Shown: positions 46,779 through 54,744 of the stretch, in pieces
Numbering within the stretch: position 1 is the first letter of the stretch
Layout of the letters: the number at the start of each line of letters is the position of its first letter
Assembly: GCF_900141815.1 (NCBI RefSeq)
Contig: NZ_FQYR01000002.1
Span: forward strand, 659,091 to 723,090
Source: Rubritalea squalenifaciens DSM 18772
GTDB lineage: Bacteria > Verrucomicrobiota > Verrucomicrobiia > Verrucomicrobiales > Akkermansiaceae
Length of the DNA stretch: 64,000 nucleotides
Direction of reading: 5' to 3'
The notes under the pieces: generated by a model
Databases searched by the model: none
Told to the model about the DNA's origin: nothing
The model's input: the letters and a program-made list of their open reading frames with translations, nothing else
Translations under genes and position numbers: made by a program

Positions 46779-47525
46779 ATGAAAACGATTGATGTCATAG
46801 GTCTGCCTATAGCCATTACGGACTATGGCAGAGCTGTGGCATGGACATGCGAGCACGCAATACGTGGTGACCGGGCTTATGCCGTTGAGGCGGCGAATAC
46901 GCATGTTGCCGCTCTATCCAGACACAATAAGCAGTTTGGTGAGGTGATGGCAAAATTTGATTTGGTCTGTCCCGATGGGATGCCATTGGTTTGGTCAGTG
47001 AATAGGCGCTTGGATCCGCAAGAGAGATTGACGGATCGAGTCTATGGCCCCACTCTTATGTTAGAGGTGATCAAAGCTTCAGAGCGAAATCAAAAGATCA
47101 AACACTTCCTCTTAGGTGGTGCGCAAAGCACCCTAGATAGTTTGGCTGAGCGATTCCAAACTGACTATCCGGATGCCAAGATCGCGGGCTCTTATTCGCC
47201 TCCTTTTGGCGAGTGGCCCGCCGATGAATTCGAGCGCATTAGTCGAAAAATTCAAGAGTCCGGAGCCAATGTGGTGTGGGTTGGATTGGGCTGCCCAAAG
47301 CAAGAGAAGTGGATTGCGCAATATAAGGAACAACTTCCTCCTGCTGTCTACTTTGGAATCGGAGCCGCCTTTGCATTTCATGCAGGTGAGGTTTCCCAGG
47401 CTCCGCCTTGGATTCAAAAAATGGGGTGTGAATGGGCCTATAGGCTCTGCAAAGAACCAAGAAGGTTATTTAAAAGGTATTTCACCTACAATAGTCTCTT
47501 CATTTATTACTCTCTAACTGATTAG
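46779..47525 (+). CDS. WecG/TagA/CpsF-family glycosyltransferase
   Basis: The 248-aa GT26 protein shows AANTHVAALSRHNKQFG, CPDGMPLVWSVNRR, FLLGGAQSTLDSLAERF, VWVGLGCPKQEKWI and FGIGAAFAFHAGEVSQAP. Family members transfer a hexosamine or uronic acid onto an undecaprenyl-linked sugar early in polymer assembly. No initiating phosphosugar transferase is visible in the window. Confidence 0.92.
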   Translation: MKTIDVIGLPIAITDYGRAVAWTCEHAIRGDRAYAVEAANTHVAALSRHNKQFGEVMAKFDLVCPDGMPLVWSVNRRLDPQERLTDRVYGPTLMLEVIKASERNQKIKHFLLGGAQSTLDSLAERFQTDYPDAKIAGSYSPPFGEWPADEFERISRKIQESGANVVWVGLGCPKQEKWIAQYKEQLPPAVYFGIGAAFAFHAGEVSQAPPWIQKMGCEWAYRLCKEPRRLFKRYFTYNSLFIYYSLTD

Positions 47526-47529
47526 ATTC

Positions 47530-49860
47530 ATGACCATCAAACCTAATGTGCTGAAAGGCATCTTTAGCAGTTTGTTGATTATCGTTTGTGTGGTGGCAGC
47601 CTTGAGTCCGGCTCTGTTCGGAGACAAGGTCATTGCTCCAGCTGATATCACCAAGACAATGCTGCCGCCATGGGGGAGTGCTGATGCGGGCGAGAAGCCC
47701 CATAATCACTTCACTTCAGATGCTGTCACCCAGTATTTGCCTTACCGGATTCATGCCAAGCAATCGCTGGATGATGATGGTTATGTAGGGTGGAATCCAT
47801 ATTCCATGGGAGGCTCTAACATGGCAGGCAATACCATGGCTTTGCCTGGGAGTTGGAGTACCCACCTCTTGAAGTACACCAGTGTCACCTGTGCTTGGAA
47901 CTGGTCGATCGCTATCGAATTGATGATAGCTGGGCTGGGGATGCTGGCATTCCTGAAAAGTAGAAAGCTAGGATGGATTGTTTCTGTGGCGGGCGCCTTG
48001 TTCTATATGGGGAATACTCAGTTCGTTATTTGGATCAACCACCGCTGGGCTCTGGGTTCATTCTGTTGGATGCCGTGGGTGCTGTGGGCTGCTTCGGACG
48101 GACTCGCTCTCAAGAGATTATGGGGCCGTGTGTGGTGGCTGCCCTTATTCCTCTGTTTGGCGATGGCTGGCGGATCGTTGCAGCATGTAGCCTTCATCGT
48201 GTTGGCTTGCATGTGCCTATGGGCCGGGAGCCTGAGGGCCAATAGCTTGATAAGCCAAGGAAAGAGTGAATTACTTGGATGGGGACTGGTGGGAAGCATC
48301 GCCTTGGTGATGGTAGCGTATACTTTGGTTCCCCAGTTGATGGCCTACGAGACGAATGTGGACGTTGGTCACACGAGGGGGGGGATTGGTTATCCGCATG
48401 GGATCCTTCAGCCGCTCTACAACCTGGTTGGGATTCCCGCACAAGTATGGCCTTGGCTGGTGGGCGATGCTCAGACTCTGGATGGCTGGAAGCTACTTAA
48501 AATGAATTATATGAACGTGGCCTACTTTGGGACGATTCCCATGCTTCTGGCTTACATCGGTCTCTTCGTTAAAAAGATGCCCCGTCAGGCGAAGTGGCTT
48601 ATTCTGGTTGGGGTTTTATTACCCCTTACACCCTTGGTGGGACCCTTGTATCATCGGGTACAAATCTTGTTTATCCTGGGAGGCTGTTGGATGGCGGCTG
48701 AAATGTTAGCCTACTGCTCTCAAAAGCCCTTACCTCGATTCGTCAATAGGGGATTGGTTGGGGTGGTCGCTATGATTGGTTTAGCTCTCATCGTGGGAGA
48801 GTGTTTGCCTGGATCATTGCAGAGCAGTATAGAGAACAAGGTGGTAGCTGCTGCGATCAGCGCCTCAGAAAATGCTCAGTTTTCCGGTGACCAGGCGTGG
48901 TTTAAGGCACGTGCTCTGGAGTGGGTGGATCGCTTTAGTATAGGGAATACGCATACCCTGTGGGTCTATGGCTTGCTCGTGCTGGGGAGTGTGGGGTTTG
49001 AGATGTTGAGCAAATTCTCCAAAAAACTCAAGCTGGTCGGAGTTTGCTTGATTCTCGTGGCTTCGTCAGCCGAGCTGATGACCTTTTACCGCGCTTATGT
49101 CACTTACTCGGATAAGGAGGATATCCGGCCTCGTCATGAATCGATTACCTTCACCAAAAAAATAGCTGGTGGAGATCTGGTTCTGCAGGGAATGAGTGAG
49201 TTAAGCATGCCACAGTGTTTTGCGGGCCCGAACCTCTTGTCGGCCTATGACGTTCATGCTCTGGATGCCTACGAGAGCATCCAGTACCGTTCAATATATC
49301 GGGTCACTGAATCATTGGAAGAGCATGAACGCCTCTCTCTTGCTGGGGTGAAAATAGCGATTAACCCGATAGACCATGGACCTTTTAAGGGGACTGAGGA
49401 GTGGAAGGTTGTTCATCAGGCAGAGGGGTTTGAGTGGAGAGAAAATCCTGAGAGCCTTGCCTCTATTTTAGTGGGTGAGGGGGATGCCCCAGCTGATTTG
49501 GAGAGCCTTTCGATGAATCTGCAGAAGGCAATGCCCATAGAGCCAGTGTGGCAGTCCATGAACGCGGTGTCAGTCAAACTCCCCAGTGATGTAGCTTGGC
49601 TGAGGTGGCGGCAGAACTGGCATCCCGGATGGCAATGGCGCCAATCTGAAGACGCTGAATGGCAACCTGTTGAAAGAGGTGTGGATGGCGCCTGCTGGAT
49701 TGCCAATTCTGGCGCTACATGGCTGCAAATACGCTTTACCCCGGTCTCTACCCAGATCGACATTGTGTCCTGGGGAGTGGTTTTCGTCTGGCTGGCTGTT
49801 GGTCTAGTCATCGTCTTTTTAAAATATCTCAGAACGAGAGCTGGCCATGCTGGGTCTTAG
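47530..49860 (+). CDS. Large polytopic membrane protein, YfhO/GT-C-like
   Basis: The 776-aa protein has about 11-13 membrane segments in its first 520 residues and a soluble C-terminal part (about 530-745) ahead of a final membrane helix. The region DAVTQYLPYRIHAKQSL, then GWNPYSMGGSNMAGN, is of the kind seen in YfhO-like proteins, which are GT-C-fold transferases that modify envelope polymers. The gene starts 5 bp after the WecG-like gene. A role in decorating the polymer is inferred; the family assignment is moderate. Confidence 0.75.
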   Translation: MTIKPNVLKGIFSSLLIIVCVVAALSPALFGDKVIAPADITKTMLPPWGSADAGEKPHNHFTSDAVTQYLPYRIHAKQSLDDDGYVGWNPYSMGGSNMAGNTMALPGSWSTHLLKYTSVTCAWNWSIAIELMIAGLGMLAFLKSRKLGWIVSVAGALFYMGNTQFVIWINHRWALGSFCWMPWVLWAASDGLALKRLWGRVWWLPLFLCLAMAGGSLQHVAFIVLACMCLWAGSLRANSLISQGKSELLGWGLVGSIALVMVAYTLVPQLMAYETNVDVGHTRGGIGYPHGILQPLYNLVGIPAQVWPWLVGDAQTLDGWKLLKMNYMNVAYFGTIPMLLAYIGLFVKKMPRQAKWLILVGVLLPLTPLVGPLYHRVQILFILGGCWMAAEMLAYCSQKPLPRFVNRGLVGVVAMIGLALIVGECLPGSLQSSIENKVVAAAISASENAQFSGDQAWFKARALEWVDRFSIGNTHTLWVYGLLVLGSVGFEMLSKFSKKLKLVGVCLILVASSAELMTFYRAYVTYSDKEDIRPRHESITFTKKIAGGDLVLQGMSELSMPQCFAGPNLLSAYDVHALDAYESIQYRSIYRVTESLEEHERLSLAGVKIAINPIDHGPFKGTEEWKVVHQAEGFEWRENPESLASILVGEGDAPADLESLSMNLQKAMPIEPVWQSMNAVSVKLPSDVAWLRWRQNWHPGWQWRQSEDAEWQPVERGVDGACWIANSGATWLQIRFTPVSTQIDIVSWGVVFVWLAVGLVIVFLKYLRTRAGHAGS

Positions 49861-49884
49861 CTCTAAACTGCAAAAAAGAATCTT

Positions 49885-51405
49885 ATGAACAATACCGTTA
49901 AGCTGATCATATTTACCGTGATTGCCATTATTATGGCGATCTACGTGGGGATGGGTATCGCTACTTCGCAATTCCAGACTGCATTGGAAGTGCTCGGGGT
50001 CGGGGTGATTTTGATCTGTATCGTATTGGGAAGAAACATCTGGATGCTGATTCCTTTCACTTACGCGGTAGGTCTTAAGTTGGCCTTGCCAGGAAATCCA
50101 TCGACTCTATTGCTTGGCCAATTATTGTTTGTCGGGTTTGGGTGTATGATCTTCGCGATGCGGAGCAGTCTGTTCCACTTCAGGTTTACGGAGATAGAGT
50201 TTTTGATGGGCTTGATGACGCTGATGGTCCTTCAGGTGTATGTGCGAAATCCTACTGGTTTCAGCTTGTTTGGGACGGAAAGTGTGGGTGGTAAGCCTTA
50301 TGTCATTTATGGAGTGACGCTTCTGTGTGCAATCTTACTGAGTGGGATTAGAATCCTCCCGAGGGATCTGAAGCTTTTCGTGAAAATTACGATTATCGGA
50401 GGGATCATTAATTTTGTGATCGGGGTGATAGGCTATTTTATCCCAATTGTTGCAGCCTACACTGGGACCTTCAGGCAAAAGTCAGCCGAATTGGAGTTTC
50501 ATTATTATAACCCAGACGCTGCCACGCGTATGGACTTCATCAAGAATACAGGACCCAACGTAGCCCTGTGGGTTTCCTCTTTTGTGAACCCATTGAAAGC
50601 CTGTTTTAAAGTTTTGTGGGCCCCTCTCATTCTCTTTTCCTTTGCCGCTGCGGGTCTTTCCGGGTACCGAAATGTGGTGGTTACTGTGGGTCTGACTTAT
50701 CTGGTAGGTATCTGTTACCGAGGTGGGATAAAGTCATTGATGGCCTCATTGATGTTGTTGGTTCTGACTCTGACTAGCTTGACTGTCCTTAACATGGCTG
50801 TTCCACTACCGGCTAACATTCAGCGTTCACTTTCCTGGCTTCCCGGCTCTTGGGAAGAGCAGTATGTAGATGATGCGGAGGAGTCTACGAACTGGCGCTT
50901 TGAAATTTGGGAAGAGGTTTTGCTTACTGATAACTGGATTGAAAACAAGATCCTAGGTGACGGTTTGGGGTATACGGCCACTGAGCTGGCGATGCAGCAG
51001 AACTTTGGTACCTATGTCGGAGGCATGGGCTTGTCAGGATTCGATTTGCACCGTGAAACAATCCTAGTAAATGGTGATTATCACAGTGGCCCGGTGAGTG
51101 CTGTTCGTGTGATTGGTTATGTAGGACTGGCACTGATGCTATTCATGATGCTCAGGCTCTGTGTGCATGCCCATCGTTTGATTAAGAGGTGTAAAAATAC
51201 CGAGTGGTTACCACTAGCGTTAATGGTGGGTATTCCTCTGATCGTTTTCCCCATCTTTTTCATTTTTGTCTATGGCTCTTTCCAAGATGACGCGGCGACG
51301 CTTCTGTTGGGTTGTGGGCTGATTCGTATGCTGGAGAATAACATCCCTTATCCTAGGCCTGAGGAAGAGTCACCTGATCCCGAGGGAGAGCCGCTCGTAT
51401 TGTAG
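49885..51405 (+). CDS. O-antigen ligase/polymerase-like membrane protein (Wzy-type)
   Basis: The 506-aa protein has about 10-12 membrane segments and a large periplasmic loop (about residues 310-395) between late helices, with DNWIENKILGDGLGY and FGTYVGGMGLSGFDLHRE. The layout matches O-antigen polymerases/ligases. It ends in an acidic Pro/Glu-rich tail (RPEEESPDPEGEP). It is followed 31 bp later by the flippase-like gene, as in Wzx/Wzy loci. Confidence 0.82.
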   Translation: MNNTVKLIIFTVIAIIMAIYVGMGIATSQFQTALEVLGVGVILICIVLGRNIWMLIPFTYAVGLKLALPGNPSTLLLGQLLFVGFGCMIFAMRSSLFHFRFTEIEFLMGLMTLMVLQVYVRNPTGFSLFGTESVGGKPYVIYGVTLLCAILLSGIRILPRDLKLFVKITIIGGIINFVIGVIGYFIPIVAAYTGTFRQKSAELEFHYYNPDAATRMDFIKNTGPNVALWVSSFVNPLKACFKVLWAPLILFSFAAAGLSGYRNVVVTVGLTYLVGICYRGGIKSLMASLMLLVLTLTSLTVLNMAVPLPANIQRSLSWLPGSWEEQYVDDAEESTNWRFEIWEEVLLTDNWIENKILGDGLGYTATELAMQQNFGTYVGGMGLSGFDLHRETILVNGDYHSGPVSAVRVIGYVGLALMLFMMLRLCVHAHRLIKRCKNTEWLPLALMVGIPLIVFPIFFIFVYGSFQDDAATLLLGCGLIRMLENNIPYPRPEEESPDPEGEPLVL

Positions 51406-51436
51406 CGCGTTTATGCATTGCTGACTTGTCGTCCTG

Positions 51437-52948
51437 ATGAATATCAAGCAGGAGTTATCGAAAACCGTAGCCAGTTCATGGGGCTCACTCGTCGTTGTTA
51501 CAGTGACTCAGCTCTTGATGATCCCTGTGGCCTTGTCGGTTTTGTCGAATGCCGAGTTCGCGCTGTTTGCTGTCATTGCACAGTTGATGAATACCATACG
51601 TCTGGCTGAGATTGGAGTGCGTGCTGCGTGTGTTCGTCTTCTTGTGGATGTCCAGGTCAAAGATGAAAAGAGGTATGCGCAGATGTGGTCCTCGGCTGTT
51701 TTTGTCTTCTTGCTACAGGGAGGAGTCATCCTTGTGACAGTGGCAACCATCGCTCCCTTCATCGGGGCTTTGTATAATCTGGATGGTTACTTGAGGGCAC
51801 TTGGTACGCAGGTCTTCTGCGCCATGGGCATTATCACAGCTTTAAATTATGTTCTAAGTGTGCATGCCGCTGCCATGTTAGCGGGCCAGAGATTGTACGT
51901 GGTCAATATCATTGCAATCGTGGGGGCCTTGCTTGATCTGGTGATCTTTGTTTGCTGTATCAAGCTGGACTTTGGATTGTGGTCCTATGTGATAGCCGTA
52001 TTCAGCACGACGTTGTTTAAGTCCTATTATATCAGGCACTATTCCAAACGTTTGGGCTCATCCCGGAAGTTCTACTGGGCGGATGTCAAAGCTGAAAATG
52101 TGAAGATGATTTTCAAGCTTGGGTTGGATGTGGCGATTGGCTCGGTCTATACAGTAGTCTTGGGGAGTACATTGCTTATCTTCAGTGGTAATCTACTATC
52201 GCTGGGTATCACCGCTGTACTGGCCGTAAATATGAAGCTCATAAACACCATCAATCAGATACTGCAGCGTATTCCAGGTTCAGCAGATCCTGTATTGATG
52301 AAGTTAGTGAGTGAGGAGAAAATCGATGATTTCTATAAATGGTGGAAGCTGGTAGTTAAAGGCTCTATTTTTCTGTCTCTTTTGGCGTGTGGTGGTTATC
52401 TACTATGGGGTAATTATATAGTGTCCCTGTGGGTGGGTGAGGAAATGACACTGGATGGAATGCACTTGGTGTTGATTGCATTTATGCCTGTCCGCTATAT
52501 CATACACTATGTGTTCGTGCTCTCTTTGGGGGTATTTAAAGAGTTACGAAAAGTGAAGTTTCCGTTGATTTGGGAAATGGCTTTGTACGTCGCATTGGTA
52601 TATTGGCTAACTCCTCGCTACGGATTGACAGGCTTATTGGTTGCTAATTTAGCAAGTTTGACGGGAGGCTCGCTCTTGTTTGGTATCAAGTGGTTGTCAA
52701 TTTTGACGATTAGGCCTTATTCGAATGTCTTCATGCTCATGCTCAAATCTGCTCTGCCACTGTGTGTGGCCGTAATGGTATTATATAAATGGTTGGCAGG
52801 GAGTGAGCTGCAGTTTCTGTCGTTGTTCATCATGACGATAGTATGGTGTTTGGCAGCGGTTATTCTGCTAGTTTATGTAATTCTTGACGCCCAAGAGCGG
52901 AATAGGGTTTTTGAGCTGGTTCGAAGTGCTAAGGCCAAAATAAGCTGA
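51437..52948 (+). CDS. Polysaccharide flippase-like protein (Wzx-type)
   Basis: This 503-aa protein has about 12-14 membrane segments spread evenly. The N-terminus is typical of MATE/MVF-like Wzx proteins (SSWGSLVVVTVTQLLMIPVA, then LSVLSNAEFALFAVIAQL). It should move undecaprenyl-linked repeat units across the inner membrane. It is adjacent to the Wzy-like gene and the transferases. Confidence 0.88.
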   Translation: MNIKQELSKTVASSWGSLVVVTVTQLLMIPVALSVLSNAEFALFAVIAQLMNTIRLAEIGVRAACVRLLVDVQVKDEKRYAQMWSSAVFVFLLQGGVILVTVATIAPFIGALYNLDGYLRALGTQVFCAMGIITALNYVLSVHAAAMLAGQRLYVVNIIAIVGALLDLVIFVCCIKLDFGLWSYVIAVFSTTLFKSYYIRHYSKRLGSSRKFYWADVKAENVKMIFKLGLDVAIGSVYTVVLGSTLLIFSGNLLSLGITAVLAVNMKLINTINQILQRIPGSADPVLMKLVSEEKIDDFYKWWKLVVKGSIFLSLLACGGYLLWGNYIVSLWVGEEMTLDGMHLVLIAFMPVRYIIHYVFVLSLGVFKELRKVKFPLIWEMALYVALVYWLTPRYGLTGLLVANLASLTGGSLLFGIKWLSILTIRPYSNVFMLMLKSALPLCVAVMVLYKWLAGSELQFLSLFIMTIVWCLAAVILLVYVILDAQERNRVFELVRSAKAKIS

Positions 52949-52960
52949 TTGTCTTTTGCT

Positions 52961-53884
52961 GTGAACAAACGAAAAACATATTATAAACGTTGGAGAGCTC
53001 GCATTCTTGAGGAGGGCGACCGCCAAATGCAGGACATGCACGTGGCTATTTGTTGTCTGGCTAGAGACTGTCGTGATGGATTAGAGAGAAATCTACCAAT
53101 CATTAGCAGGCTTCAAAGTTATACTCAGCATACATATGTTTTCATTATCGAGAATGATAGTTTAGATGGGACTAAAGAGTATCTGGCTGAATATCAAAAG
53201 TCTTCACCCAGAGTGTTCGTGGATTCGTTCAATAGTGGTAGCAAGACGTTGTTGAAATCTACGGATTCAGGAGTGAATCCTTCCTATTCGAAGTACAGAA
53301 TCGAGAAGATGGCGAGCTATAGAAACCGCTATCTGGACCTCATGGAGGAGAAAGTGGGATTAGATAATTTGGACTGGGTTATTATGTTGGATCCAGATGT
53401 TAGGAAAATAAATTTTGAGGGAATTCGTCACAGTTTCGGTCTGAGTAAGTACTGGGATGTGGTTCATGCTAACGGTAGGCTGAAGACGGGTTTGTTTGGT
53501 AATTATTACTATGATACCTATGCCTTCTCCGAGTACTGTGATTCGGATATTTGTACAGAGGAGATGATGGTGGCTAATCAATATCGTTTGAAAGGTCTCA
53601 CTAGTGAAATGCCGTTAATTCCGGTTCAGTCGGGTTTCAATGCGTTGGCGATCTATAGGGCTAAAGCCTTGAAAGGGGTTCGTTATACCTGTGACGACAA
53701 TCAGCAGGGAGATCCTCGTGTCGAGGTGGACTGCGAGCATGTCGCTTTGCACCGTGCAGTTCGTAATCGAGGTTTTGGCAGGCAGTTTTTGAATCCGGAA
53801 ATGACGCTGTACTATAATACGAGAGTTGAAGGGATGGTGGCAGGCCTGAAATCAATGGTCCGTTTTGTCCTGGGTAGAGGGTGA
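52961..53884 (+). CDS. GT69/CAP59-like glycosyltransferase
   Basis: The roughly 307-aa protein resembles the GT69 family of fungal capsule mannosyltransferases. It has VAICCLARDCRDGLERNLP near the N-terminus, IIENDSLDGTKEYL, WVIMLDPDVRKINFEG (a DxD-like site) and a Lys/Arg-rich C-terminus. The start is uncertain: GTG at 52961 or TTG at 52949, directly after the flippase stop. It overlaps the next gene by 4 bp if that starts at 53881. The bacterial function is probably hexose transfer in the repeat unit. Confidence 0.75.
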   Translation: MNKRKTYYKRWRARILEEGDRQMQDMHVAICCLARDCRDGLERNLPIISRLQSYTQHTYVFIIENDSLDGTKEYLAEYQKSSPRVFVDSFNSGSKTLLKSTDSGVNPSYSKYRIEKMASYRNRYLDLMEEKVGLDNLDWVIMLDPDVRKINFEGIRHSFGLSKYWDVVHANGRLKTGLFGNYYYDTYAFSEYCDSDICTEEMMVANQYRLKGLTSEMPLIPVQSGFNALAIYRAKALKGVRYTCDDNQQGDPRVEVDCEHVALHRAVRNRGFGRQFLNPEMTLYYNTRVEGMVAGLKSMVRFVLGRG

Positions 53885-54741
53885 TAACGGATAGTAATGT
53901 GATAGATATGGAAACAAAAAAAGTAACTTGCCCAATCAGTGGTAAAGATATGGATTTTCTTTTCAGTGAAACGGTGCTCAGGAAGTATGAGGTTGACTAT
54001 TTTCACTGTCCAGAGAGTGGGCTGATGAGAACAGAGCCGCCGTATTGGTTGGACGAAGCATACTCGGATGCCATTGTGGCGACGGATGTGGGCCTTGTCG
54101 CCAGAAACCTGCGCAATAGCCAGCAGCTCGCTTTTATATTGGAAATATTAGGGTGGGAGGCTGGAAAGTTTGTCGATGTTGCAGGTGGATATGGACTACT
54201 TACTCGGATGCTCAGGGACAAAGGGTTTGATTGCTATTCAACAGATCCATACTGTGAAAACCTATTTGCTCAATATTTTGAACCTGATGAGGGCTTCAAG
54301 GCCGACTGTATTTTTGCCTTTGAGGTCATGGAGCATATTGAAAATCCACTCGAGTTTATAGAGGAGGCCCAAGAGCGCTACCAATGTCGCAATTTTATAT
54401 TCTCGACCTTATTGTACGGCGACTCAATACCTTCGCGAGACTGGTGGTATTATGTGTTCGATGGTGGTCAGCATATAAGCTTTTATCAGAAAAAGACTCT
54501 TGAGATGATGGCTGATAAACTGGGATGTCATTATCTGTCTATCGATAAAGGCTTACATCTATTCACGGAATCTAAGCTTGCAGGCTGGCAAGAGTTCGTC
54601 CTTACAAATCATTTTATTCGATTTTTTCTTAGGGCTTTTATCAATAGGCGTAGAATCAAGAAGAGCAAAACCTTCGAAGATTTTAGCTTGATAAGTCAGT
54701 TGGGACACTCATGTTTGGAGGCCAAATCAGGTAACCACTGA
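53881..54741 (+). CDS. SAM-dependent methyltransferase
   Basis: The protein (286 aa from GTG 53881, or 277 aa from ATG 53908) starts with a zinc-ribbon-like pair of Cys (CPISGKDM, FHCPESG). A class I SAM-binding domain follows: FVDVAGGYGLLTRMLRDKGF, then STDPYC and FAFEVMEHIENPLEFI. This arrangement is common in methyltransferases from polysaccharide loci. It probably methylates a sugar of the repeat unit. Confidence 0.86.
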   Translation: MITDSNVIDMETKKVTCPISGKDMDFLFSETVLRKYEVDYFHCPESGLMRTEPPYWLDEAYSDAIVATDVGLVARNLRNSQQLAFILEILGWEAGKFVDVAGGYGLLTRMLRDKGFDCYSTDPYCENLFAQYFEPDEGFKADCIFAFEVMEHIENPLEFIEEAQERYQCRNFIFSTLLYGDSIPSRDWWYYVFDGGQHISFYQKKTLEMMADKLGCHYLSIDKGLHLFTESKLAGWQEFVLTNHFIRFFLRAFINRRRIKKSKTFEDFSLISQLGHSCLEAKSGNH

Positions 54742-54744
54742 CTT

